From Podila epigama (lineage: Eukaryota; Mortierellomycota; Mortierellomycetes; Mortierellales; Mortierellaceae): a stretch of 13,390 bases of DNA. The notes beneath the pieces are model-generated. The model made no database searches, was not told where the DNA came from, and worked only from the letters and a program-made list of their open reading frames with translations. Both the position numbers and the translations under genes were made by a program. The DNA lies in assembly GCA_015679605.1 (NCBI GenBank), contig JAAAVE010000020.1, positions 8,366 through 21,755 on the forward strand. Reading direction: 5' to 3'. Positions 1 to 7,075 of the stretch are shown here, one piece after another. The number at the start of each line of letters is the position of its first letter. The stretch's first letter is position 1.

Positions 1-136
1 ATCCTGTTCATTTTTAAGAAAAAAAATGAGTACATACAATAGTTGAATACTTGCATCTTTTTATTCTTTCTTTCTTCTAACCCTTGGGAATTCTTCCCTT
101 TTCACGTTCTTTCTCCACCCTTCAAAAAAAAAATAG

Positions 137-425
137 TGGTCCACCCCCTAGCGCAGTCATCGGTGCATTGCACGCCTCGTCAAGGACATATGCGCTCAAC
201 GAATACACGTCAGAAAAGATGACCAAGATCTTTGAAAAGGATGTAGACGGTACTCCTCTCGAGAACCAAAAGCTGTTGAACCGTCGTAACTGGTGTGAAG
301 TCCGTGAACATCATGAAGAGAACAAGCTCCAGTTCAACCTCCGTGTTGAAAAACTGGACCATATCGGTTCCCAAAAGTACCCAATTATCGTTGAAAGCCT
401 TAGTGCCGCGCCTCGCGAGCCCTAA
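137..425 (+). CDS. 3' exon of an unidentified, probably mitochondrial protein (possibly COX4/COX5b-related), 5' part outside window
   Basis: The open frame runs from about 84 to a TAA at 423-425. It has no ATG until 219, so the gene probably continues from an upstream exon beyond the window. Bases 1-136 look intronic (T-rich, CTAAC near 77, AG at 135-136; other AGs at 150-151 and 154-155 are possible), so the start given is approximate. The N-terminal stretch HASSRTYAL is rich in Ser/Arg/Thr, like a mitochondrial targeting sequence. Near the end, HIGSQKYPIIVESL resembles the Gly-x-x-x-x-Pro-Ile-Ile-x-Glu-Ser segment just before the zinc-binding domain of cytochrome c oxidase subunit 4 (yeast COX4, animal COX5B). 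The following VGCTG segment and the Cys-x-x-Cys pair are absent; the protein ends after about ten more residues. It could be a shortened paralogue, a broken copy or an unrelated protein. Coding status is fairly likely; the family is only a guess. Confidence 0.42.
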
Positions 426-431
426 GTTTTA

Positions 432-475
432 AGATACAACGGAGATACAACGGAGATACAACGGAGATACAACGG
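432..475 (+). repeat. Four perfect tandem copies of an 11-bp unit
   Basis: The unit agatacaacgg occurs at 432-442, 443-453, 454-464 and 465-475 without any mismatch, six bases after the stop codon of the upstream open frame. It would lie in the 3' UTR. The perfect identity points to recent slippage or expansion. No function is evident. Confidence 0.95.
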
Positions 476-863
476 AGAGGTCATGACAAAATATATATAT
501 ATAACATATGACATTGGCATTTTACTATATAATAATAATAAAGAATACTTGATGCTTAGGTATTATTTCTTCATCTTAGAGGACCAGTCTGATATCCAGG
601 CATATATTTCAATGCTCGTCCAAGCTGGTGTTTTGGTCATATTTTTGTTTATGCAACAAACAGGGATATTGACGAGTCTACGGTAACATGTGATGACACA
701 TATTCATTCCATCTCCATGTATCAATTCACACGCTCATCAACCTATGCAAATGTCAGCGGATATCTGGCACACAGCCGGATGTTGAAGGAGATTTTCTTT
801 TTTGTGGGATATTAAATCTGTGGAACTTGGACATTCATTAAATATCTGGTATCTTGAAAAAAT
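476..863. other. Convergent spacer, no gene seen
   Basis: This AT-rich stretch lies between the + strand open frame ending at 425 and the - strand gene ending at 864, so it should hold both 3' UTRs. It contains an AT dinucleotide run near 490-501. A 67-codon open frame at 483-686 is AT-driven (Tyr/Ile-rich) and has no recognisable domain, so I do not call it a gene. Confidence 0.6.
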
Positions 864-2294
864 CTATCGACGAGTGACAGGCAAAGAAAACTTTGCCAAA
901 AAGTTCATAGATGCAGCGCGAATGAGTTCTTGCCATTCAGCATTCGATAATGTCTCCCGCTCAAAAGGAGGCTGCTGATGTTGATGATGATGATGATGCT
1001 GTTGACCGTAGGGATGTTGTTGTTGTTGTTGCTGTTGGAAATGATGACGGCTACGCTTGATATTTAAATACTCTTCTCCTGCCATCTTTTCAAGCGCCTC
1101 TTGTACAAAATGCTCGCGTTGACGGACGCGTTCTCGAATACGCTGGCCAAACTGCTGCTCCGAGTACCAGCCTAGGAGATGCTTGGTGCCTGTAGAGACG
1201 TAAGAAAAGGCAAACATGACACTGACTAGAGACACACACACAAAGGCGGCCACAACGAACTCGACAATCGACTTTGTGATACCCCGTAGAGACGGCCACT
1301 GCAAGTTGTGAAGTGAGGAAGGTGGTGTGGAAGGTGGTGTGGTTGGCTCTTGGAATGTATCAGATTCTACGTGTGCTGATGAAGGAGTAGATGACTTGGC
1401 AGACCGTCGCCTCCGAGCCTTGTCATTAAGCTTTGGAGACGAAGGTCGTTCTTGGATTCGATATGGCTCTGCTGCTGTTGCTGTTGCGGATTTTGACATT
1501 GACGGCGAAGACGACCTTCGAATGGTCTCATGGTCTGTGATGTTTTGGTGTGGTGGATGAAAAGACCTAGACCTAGAGGAAGGTTGGCGATGGTAGTCGG
1601 GACAAGTGTCGTCGGAGCATTGCTCGTTCTCTTCGTCAAGAACGTGGCTGCGGCGGTAACTCGCACGGCGACTGTCGCGCTGGGGAATCTGTTTACGATT
1701 GGATGAAGGGTCGTTGGTGGCGCAGGGAGTTGGCTTGGGGCATTTCGCCTGGGACCGACTAAGACGCGACGTAGCCTTCATTTTACCCGACTCTTCCTCA
1801 TAGAGCGAGTGGCCGCTCTCACTATCTTCGTTGTCTGTATGACCAATAAGAAGGAACTCTGATAGGGATGATGATGAAGAGGAGATGGCGTCTATAGTAG
1901 ACGGAGGCCACGACATGAATTCTTGCTCGTTGTATCCGGCTGCAAAGCTGCTTTGTAAGGCATGCCCCTGAGGTTCTTGGATGACTGCATCCATAGTTTG
2001 GGGAGGTGTTTGAGCGGGTTGTTTGAGCATACAATGTTCAGAGTCCTTGTTGAAGCTTGATGCGGGGTCGAGGGTGGTGTTGGAGGTGGGAGGGTGTGTG
2101 TTACGGTCAAAGGTGGATGTTGAAATAAGCTGTGGGTCATTGCGGCTGACGGACGATTTCTTGGGGGTATAAGGGTCAGCCTCGTGCTTTTCATTCACAT
2201 TGTTGTTGTCAATGGAAAAGTTCAGAGCAGGCTCGTGCTTGCAGGTGATATCCAAAGAAGTGAAAATTGGAGCGTTCCTGTTCTCATTGTCCAT
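864..2294 (-). CDS. Uncharacterised 476-residue single-pass membrane protein with low-complexity flanks
   Basis: One uninterrupted frame starts at the ATG at 2294-2292, which has A at -3 and G at +4. I do not recognise a family. Residues 1 to about 335 are Ser/Pro/Thr/Arg-rich and probably disordered, with Ser runs, basic patches (KARRRRSAK) and Thr/Pro repeats such as TTPPSTPPSS. One hydrophobic helix covers about residues 343-366. A charged, probably helical stretch follows (about 372-413; FGQRIRERVRQREHFVQEAL lies here), then a seven-Gln run, His-rich sequence (about 414-443), and a short tail with NAEWQELIRAA. The long N-terminal region and short charged C-terminal region suggest a type II or tail-proximal membrane protein, but orientation cannot be read from the sequence. 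The segment around the helix looks the most constrained and would identify homologues. The gene diverges from the G-gamma gene across a 3-kb spacer. Good evidence for coding, none for function. Confidence 0.8.
   Translation of the reverse strand: MDNENRNAPIFTSLDITCKHEPALNFSIDNNNVNEKHEADPYTPKKSSVSRNDPQLISTSTFDRNTHPPTSNTTLDPASSFNKDSEHCMLKQPAQTPPQTMDAVIQEPQGHALQSSFAAGYNEQEFMSWPPSTIDAISSSSSSLSEFLLIGHTDNEDSESGHSLYEEESGKMKATSRLSRSQAKCPKPTPCATNDPSSNRKQIPQRDSRRASYRRSHVLDEENEQCSDDTCPDYHRQPSSRSRSFHPPHQNITDHETIRRSSSPSMSKSATATAAEPYRIQERPSSPKLNDKARRRRSAKSSTPSSAHVESDTFQEPTTPPSTPPSSLHNLQWPSLRGITKSIVEFVVAAFVCVSLVSVMFAFSYVSTGTKHLLGWYSEQQFGQRIRERVRQREHFVQEALEKMAGEEYLNIKRSRHHFQQQQQQQHPYGQQHHHHHQHQQPPFERETLSNAEWQELIRAASMNFLAKFSLPVTRR
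970..1045 (-). repeat. CAA/CAG and CAT/CAC trinucleotide tracts inside the coding region
   Basis: On the + strand this reads as repeated TTG/TGT and GAT units. On the coding strand it encodes the seven-Gln run and two His-rich clusters near the C-terminus of the membrane protein. Codon mixing (CAA with CAG, CAT with CAC) makes it an imperfect microsatellite, likely to vary in length between strains. Confidence 0.85.
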
Positions 2295-2806
2295 GCTTTG
2301 TCTGATTTTCTTTTAATAATTTTTTTCTGGGGTTTAGGGGGGGCTGTTGATTGATATTGTTGGTGTTGTTGGTATTGCTGTAACTGTTGCGACTACAGCT
2401 ACTGTTTGTTACTGTTGTAATCAGTGGAGAAAGATAGAGGGAGAGAGGGAGGGTAGTGAAGGTGCTGCTGTCCTTGCGGCGATTATATTTGTCACAGTGT
2501 GTTGAAAAGAGGTGCTGGTTTAAGATAGGTGGGTGAAAGGGAGGTGGTGGCGAGGCGGTTAATCGAGTAGGTGGACGAGGCGACGTGGTGGAATGATGAC
2601 AGGGGGGGAGCTGCTTTGTGTGTTATAGATGGGAATGAAATGGATGGAGTGGATGGAATGGATGGATGGAATGAAAGTGAATGGAAGAATATGAAATGTG
2701 AAAGACAGAGAAATAAGAAGGAGAAAAGCTGAGCAATGTGTCTAATAAAAAAATAGAAAAAAAGGGTCAGTCCTACCTTTGTCAGCAAGCCAGTCACCAT
2801 GCAATC
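2295..2806. promoter_or_regulatory. Upstream region of the membrane-protein gene, with GGAT/GGAA repeats
   Basis: This is the presumed 5' UTR and promoter of the - strand gene ending at 864. On the - strand it is pyrimidine-rich (for example around 2425-2455), as is common near fungal transcription starts. Degenerate TGGA/GGAT units lie at about 2640-2690, and GTT-type repeats at about 2350-2420. No clear TATA box or start site could be fixed. A 102-codon - strand frame here (2492-2800) is Phe/Ser-rich from T/C-rich sequence and is not called. Confidence 0.4.
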
Positions 2807-2896
2807 CCAAGACCTAAGCCAAGGCCATAGCCATAGCCATAGCCAAAACCAAAGCCAATGCCAATGCCAACGCCAATGCCAATGCCAGAACCAATG
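2807..2896. repeat. Imperfect hexanucleotide array, 15 units of CCNNNN
   Basis: Fifteen consecutive six-base units begin with CC, mostly CCATAG, CCAATG or CCAAAG variants: 2807 ccaaga, 2813 cctaag, 2819 ccaagg, three ccatag at 2825-2842, ccaaaa, ccaaag, then ccaatg/ccaacg units to 2896. Because six is a multiple of three, every frame reads as a dipeptide repeat. On the - strand one frame gives Gly alternating with Ile/Val/Phe/Tyr/Leu, inside a 49-codon ATG-initiated open frame (2943 to stop 2796-2794). On the + strand a frame from ATG 2799 gives Gln/His alternating with Ser/Cys/Asn. Whether any frame is translated is unknown. Confidence 0.9.
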
Positions 2897-3600
2897 TTGT
2901 CATTTTGGTCATCATGCCCCAAACAACACCAGTAACACACCATATCATGTACACCTTTCTTACTGCGTCAGCAATGGGTAACGAACGGGCATGCCAACAA
3001 TAATGATCGTTTTTCTTTTCCCGTGGAGGAAAGAAGTAAAAAAAATCTTGTTACATGGATATGGTTGTTCGGGAAGAAGGAGAGGGAGGGGGGGAAGAAG
3101 CCGTTTGGTTCATTTCCCGTGTTCTCTTTATGTTTCTTCCCAGTTCGATGTTGTGGAGGTGTTATTTGTCCCAGGGTCTCTGTTTACTTGAACAGGCAAC
3201 TCAAATGTCGAATGGAAAAATGTGGAGTGTGGAGAAGGCAGTGTGATGTGACGAGTGTTGTTCTTTTTCCCGATCTGCTCAACCTTCATGAGTGGGGATG
3301 AGTGGGATGTGGATGGTTACATCGCTATGGAGGCAGGGATGAGGGTGCTTCCATAGCAATGAGTCGGCAAACCTGCGAACGTCAATAGCTGTAACCTGTT
3401 GTGTCAACCATTAATCATTATTGGCTGTGTTTCTTTTCTCCACGTCTTTTATGCTTATTATTTTTATTTTTTTTTCTTCTTGGCATGTTCCATGGTCACG
3501 AGATTGTGGAAGAAATGGATGGATGAATGCACGGGCACTCTTTTTTTTTTTTTTTTCAAGCATCTTTACCCTTTCCTCCCTTATTTTTTGCATCTTCTTC
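2897..3600. other. Intergenic, low complexity, no gene seen
   Basis: Purine-rich (about 3020-3110) and T-rich stretches dominate, including a T16 run at 3541-3556. Open frames here (such as 2991-3191, 3023-3301 and 3399-3767) overlap one another, are Phe- or Gly/Arg-biased and show no domain. The region probably includes distal promoter sequence for the G-gamma gene. Confidence 0.5.
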
Positions 3601-3731
3601 AGTGTCCAATCCATAACACGGACAACTTCACTTTCATAACACACATCAACCACACAACACTCGCATTTTCACATCCATCTGTAGCTCATCTCGAACAAGA
3701 ACACCGCAAAACATACCCATCTCCTACCTTG
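3590..3731 (+). other. Candidate non-coding first exon (5' UTR) of the G-gamma gene
   Basis: A T/C-rich stretch (about 3555-3600) passes into CA-rich, G-poor sequence (about 3610-3725), as is typical of fungal transcription start regions. It ends at a near-consensus donor GTGAGT at 3732-3737. A matching acceptor is GAATATAG ending at 5252, preceded by CTGAC-like branch sequence at 5238-5242 and lying 28 bases before the G-gamma ATG. The implied intron is about 1.5 kb, far longer than others in the window. Internal exons or other start sites are possible. Confidence 0.35.
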
Positions 3732-4263
3732 GTGAGTATTTTCCACCTCCATCGCACCATCAGATGAACCCTCACTTCATTTTCATACCTCCGCTACTTT
3801 GCTCTGGAAAATGTGAATGGAAAACAATCGCTCCGAGCTGACATGCAAAGATGATATCAATGTGCCATGTTTTATCCCAGACATGCCATGCTTCGCCCAG
3901 TCGTGGTTGTTTATTGACAAATACTTTTTTTTTTTGGAGCCCAACTCTTTTTTTTTTGTTCCCTCTTGGTCTTTTCAGTGATGATGGTGATGACAATGAT
4001 GACAATACATTGTATCCGTGTAACATCGACAGAGTGACGTGGTTGTGAAGGATTCCATGGGCCGATGGATATATTTGTTTACATTGACAAGAGAGAAATC
4101 CCACTCTTGGAGATCCACGCACAAAAGTCTTTTGATACCATGTGAACTGTCCGTCTACCCGCTTTTTCACTCACTCTGTACGTTATGTTGTTCTTCATAC
4201 CCCCCGTTCCTTTTATTTTTGTCTTTTTTTTCATGCTGGTCCGTACCGTCCTGGGTACTCTCT

Positions 4264-4312
4264 TCTCTCTCTCTCTCTCATATACACACAAACATACACA
4301 CACATACAAACA
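4264..4312. repeat. (CT)n followed by (CA)n-rich microsatellite
   Basis: A CT dinucleotide run at 4264-4279 is followed after a few bases by ACAC/ACATAC repeats to about 4312. A pyrimidine run followed by CA-rich sequence also resembles a fungal transcription start region, so this could be an alternative start for the downstream gene. Confidence 0.8.
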
Positions 4313-4470
4313 AACGCATTTCACTCACTCCTTGACATGTCAAGATCGGTTTCAACATTTTCTATGTCTCCCTCAAAAGAGATTGAGTGCTCAACCGACA
4401 AGACTGCATGCCCAATTATGCGAGGGAATTCTTGCAGCCCCCACTCCCCCTTTGTTTTCTTGTCAAAAAA

Positions 4471-4522
4471 GCAACAGCAACAACATGCTGCAGCAACCAC
4501 ACAACAAAACAACAATAACAAC
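4471..4522. repeat. CAA/CAG trinucleotide-rich tract
   Basis: Degenerate CAA, CAG and CAT units. The segment 4508-4522 is perfectly complementary to 4761-4775 in the TTG tract downstream, which follows from both being the same kind of simple repeat. Confidence 0.8.
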
Positions 4523-4743
4523 TATGGTCTCACTCAAACGAGTCTTTTCTTTTTTTCTTTTCTTGACATTGCTTGGTAAATAATCGTAGTCATCTTACTG
4601 CTCCCGATACACAAACTAATGAATGTACATGGAGATATGAAGCAAGTACGGTTGAACGACTGGACGGTCTCATCCTACATCCCCACACACACCCCTCTTC
4701 CTTCCTCTCCTTCTCCTTTCTTTTAATTCATTTTTCCCTGTCG

Positions 4744-4778
4744 CTGTTGTTGCTGTTGTTGTTGTTATTGTTGTTGCT
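4744..4778. repeat. TTG/CTG trinucleotide tract
   Basis: About eleven consecutive units, mostly TTG with CTG and TTA variants. It is complementary in kind to the CAA-rich tract 220 bases upstream. Confidence 0.85.
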
Positions 4779-5280
4779 CTGCTCAAAGGCGTTTTGAGCC
4801 ATGTCTTCTTAATTCATATTCATGCCTGCCATCTCTCTCTCTGTCTCTCTTCCTCCTCACCCCTGTTCCCCCTAAATGCTAACAAAGTTTTGTTTGCCAT
4901 GCCATGCCCACGCTATGGTTGAGCCCAGGGGGGTGGGGGACAAGTAGGTCCGAGAGTAAAAAAAGGAAAACCGTTCAACGAGAGGAATGAAAAAAATGAG
5001 GGCCATAAATACACATCGACAGGCGTAGGCCTTCAATGTGTCCCCCTTCTCCATTCTTTCCTTCTTTCCTTCTTCCTTCCTCCCTCCTCCTTCATGGTAT
5101 TGCTGTTGTTGGGGTTGAATCCAATACCACAGAGACTTCTCTTTTGATTTCCTGTCGTTGTGGACCTGAATCTCTAACTATTGTGCTCTCTTTTTCATTT
5201 TGGTTACGTGTAATAGAATTCATTTGCATTGACGACACTGACGCGAATATAGCCCTTGACAGAAACATCCCACACTAATA

Positions 5281-5826
5281 ATGTCTGCCAGTCCAACAAC
5301 CAACTCAAATTCCTCCTCATCAGGAGCAAACAATGGCAGTAGCGGCGGACCCCTTATGAGTCCTTCACTCTCAGCGGCTTCATCAACAGCCAACAACTCG
5401 TCCGCCACCATGGCCACCGGCGCCACGTCTCTTTCGACCTTTGGCAACCAAACAGGCAGCGGAGGTGCCCCCACTGCCCCCGTAGCCTCTTCAAATGTCT
5501 CTGAACAGAAGCTGAAGCGCTTCCTGGAACACAACCAGAGGCTTAAGGAGCAGCTCGACATGCGGCGTATTTCAGTCTCGGAGGCGGGTCAAAGGTAAAG
5601 ACTCTTATTGTATTTGTACAATGTGTACATTAGTTGGTCAGTCAGTAAACCATTGGGTTCACAGTCCAACTTAAATGTTGTCGTATTTTCTCTTTTCCAT
5701 TTTTTTTTCCTTAGCTTGATCCAATACGTGTCCAATACAAGAGACGCGTTATTGCCCATCGTTTGGGGAACTGTAGGCTCTGATCCTTTTTCAAAGCAGA
5801 CCACATCCTGTTGCACGATATCTTGA
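5281..5826 (+). CDS. Heterotrimeric G-protein gamma subunit (STE18/GNG1-like)
   Basis: Exons are 5281-5594 and 5715-5826; the intron runs from GTAAAG to TTTCCTTAG and the split codon AG|C gives Ser105. The product is 141 residues. Residues 1 to about 74 are a Ser/Asn/Ala/Gly/Thr-rich, probably disordered extension. The conserved part runs from about 75: the G-beta-binding helix with KRFLEHNQRLKEQLD, then SLIQYVSNTRD, then LPIVWGTVGSDPF. It ends in SCCTIS. The final CTIS is a CaaX box with C-terminal Ser, which favours farnesylation, and the preceding Cys is a likely palmitoylation site. In fungi such subunits pair with G-beta at the plasma membrane and transmit pheromone or nutrient signals. 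Fungal relatives are usually about 90-110 residues, so the N-terminus is long; Met26 and Met44 are possible later starts. The identity is firm; which paralogue it is cannot be said. Confidence 0.92.
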
Positions 5827-6585
5827 TGTCCATCTACAAGACAGTCTTGAGTTCTCTATTTATCCCTCCGTTGTATCACCACGACATATCCCTGAAACCG
5901 TTAATAGGGGAAAAATTGCCATTTTAAACTTTTTTCCCGAGAAGTATAGGATGCATTGCATCAATATGGTATGATGGGTTGGACTCATGTACCTAATAAT
6001 AAAAAAAAGGTAGAAAGAACAAGACAAGGCATCTTTGATTCATTGACTTTGGCATGAAGTTTTCATTTTTAAATGAGTTGGAACTTAAGTCGTCCATCCC
6101 TCAATCATTGAGTGCAAATAATTCTACGGTTTGAAAGATAGTTTGTGTCATTTGCGGACAAACGCGTTCATGCATCCAGATTTCACTTTGCAATACTATT
6201 GTGGTATTACCTTCTAGAAAACAAAATGTCATCAATGATATATATACATAATCATTGCATTCATATGCTTTCTTTAACATTCTTCAAGCATGTCTTCTCC
6301 GCACACTCTTCCTCTCTTAAACACTTTTCAACCACGCACAGAACACAAAATTCAATTTTCACAATATCCCAATCCAGTGACAAGTGACAAAGTATGTAGG
6401 CGTTCTTGAAGGACTCCTACCTACTTGATGTCCACAAAGACGAGTTTAGAACTCGACAGTTTTAATCCCAGTAAGTCTCTGAAGACACAAGCCAATTTTC
6501 ATTCGCTCCATGGCTTAACTGTAGCCAACTTGTTTTAACAATGAATTTAGCCTGACGGGTTAAGGGGATACGAATATCTTATTAG
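5827..6585. other. Intergenic region, no intact gene
   Basis: This holds the 3' UTR of the G-gamma gene and AT-rich spacer. A pyrimidine- then CA-rich stretch at about 6290-6365 resembles a transcription start region without a gene behind it. A small imperfect inverted repeat pairs 6396-6400 with 6416-6420. An 80-codon frame at 6145-6387 shows no domain. Confidence 0.45.
5998..6003 (+). terminator. AATAAA poly(A) signal candidate for the G-gamma gene
   Basis: A canonical hexamer, overlapped by AATAAT at 5995-6000, lies about 170 bases after the G-gamma stop codon and is followed by an A-run. Position and sequence fit a 3'-end signal, but cleavage cannot be seen. Confidence 0.5.
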
Positions 6586-6907
6586 GCTAGATCACTTGGG
6601 TACATCATCGTTGGTGTCAACGAATATTACACCTCGAAAAATAGCTTAAGTGCCGTGTTTCCGTTTGCCAACAGACAATTCGGAGACTCTTCTATGACCA
6701 CAATGGAACTCATTTCCATTGGGACGAAATGGCAGCCCATAACATAGTTAATGCTGTCCGTGGCCATCTGCTTCACCAACAGCGACCGTTACACATTCAG
6801 CCGGTTGATGAGAATGGACATTATCCAAGGATAGGAGACAGGAGAATAAGGCATACACGTTACGCGCGAAGAAAAAAAAATTGCCAAAATAGTAAAACTT
6901 CCCAATA
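6586..6907 (+). pseudogene. Degraded C-terminal fragment of a Fanzor/TnpB-like (RuvC-type) mobile-element protein
   Basis: Two frames together resemble the end of a TnpB-family protein. The first (from 6586, after a stop at 6583) gives GYIIVGVNEYYTSK, matching the Glu-Tyr-x-Thr-Ser-Lys motif that precedes the zinc finger. A frame change near 6645 leads to the second, which reads about VCQQTIRRLFYDHNGTHFHW, then DEMAAHNIVNA, HLLHQQRP and QPVDENGHYP. The segment HFHWDEMAAHNI aligns with the family's His-Arg-Asp-x-x-Ala-Ala-x-Asn-Ile block that carries the third RuvC acidic residue. Here Arg is Trp, and the second zinc-finger Cys pair (expected in YDHNGTH) is Asp and Gly. In-frame stops, the frameshift and missing Cys show decay. 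The N-terminal part is absent. Fanzor proteins are eukaryotic TnpB relatives, RNA-guided nucleases carried by transposons; this copy cannot be active. The assignment rests on motif recognition only. Confidence 0.5.
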
Positions 6908-7075
6908 AATCATTAAATTCACCGATGTGTCATTAGCGCCACCAGCTAAAAAAAATCCAGCCACATAAACATATCGCTTTCGTTTGCATTCCCTTTCCCT
7001 TCTATTCTCCGTCTCCATATCCACTCCCAACAATCTCCACAACTTTTCCTAATCCCCATCCTCAATAAATCAATC
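6908..7075 (+). promoter_or_regulatory. Promoter and 5' UTR region of TIM13
   Basis: A T/C-rich stretch from about 6978 passes into C/A-rich, G-poor sequence from about 7010 to 7075, the usual look of a fungal start region and short leader. The A-run at about 6946-6953 may be a poly(dA:dT) element. The start ATG at 7076 follows AATCAATC. Confidence 0.4.

Larger units (their letters stand above)
3738..5252 (+). other. Spacer or long 5'-UTR intron, rich in simple repeats
   Basis: No gene is supported. Visible contents are poly-T tracts (about 3926-3935 and 3949-3957), a CT run (4264-4279) followed by CA repeats (about 4283-4312), CAA/CAG-rich sequence (4471-4522), a TTG/CTG tract (4744-4778) and CT-rich sequence (about 5040-5093). 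Overlapping open frames on both strands (for example 3772-4170 on -, 4142-4579 on +) are biased by these repeats and lack domain signatures. Confidence 0.45.

Noticed and set aside
483-686. 67-codon open frame after the tandem repeat
   Set aside because: Tyr/Ile/Leu-rich sequence reflecting AT-rich DNA; no domain and no supporting context.
2329-2343. GGGGTTTAGGGGGGG, telomere-like sequence
   Set aside because: A single imperfect occurrence, not an array, inside the leader of a gene; chance G-richness is enough to explain it.
3399-3767. 122-codon + strand open frame
   Set aside because: Phe-rich from poly-T tracts, with no domain; it overlaps the region I read as a start site and first non-coding exon.
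4142-4583. Two overlapping open frames of 132 and 145 codons in the G-gamma upstream region
   Set aside because: Both are driven by CT, CA and CAA repeats, and neither has an identifiable domain or conserved start.
4471-4778. Complementary CAA and TTG tracts that might form a long hairpin
   Set aside because: The two best complementary pairs (4473-4484 with 4746-4757, and 4508-4522 with 4761-4775) cross rather than nest, so they do not make one stem; the match follows from simple repeats.
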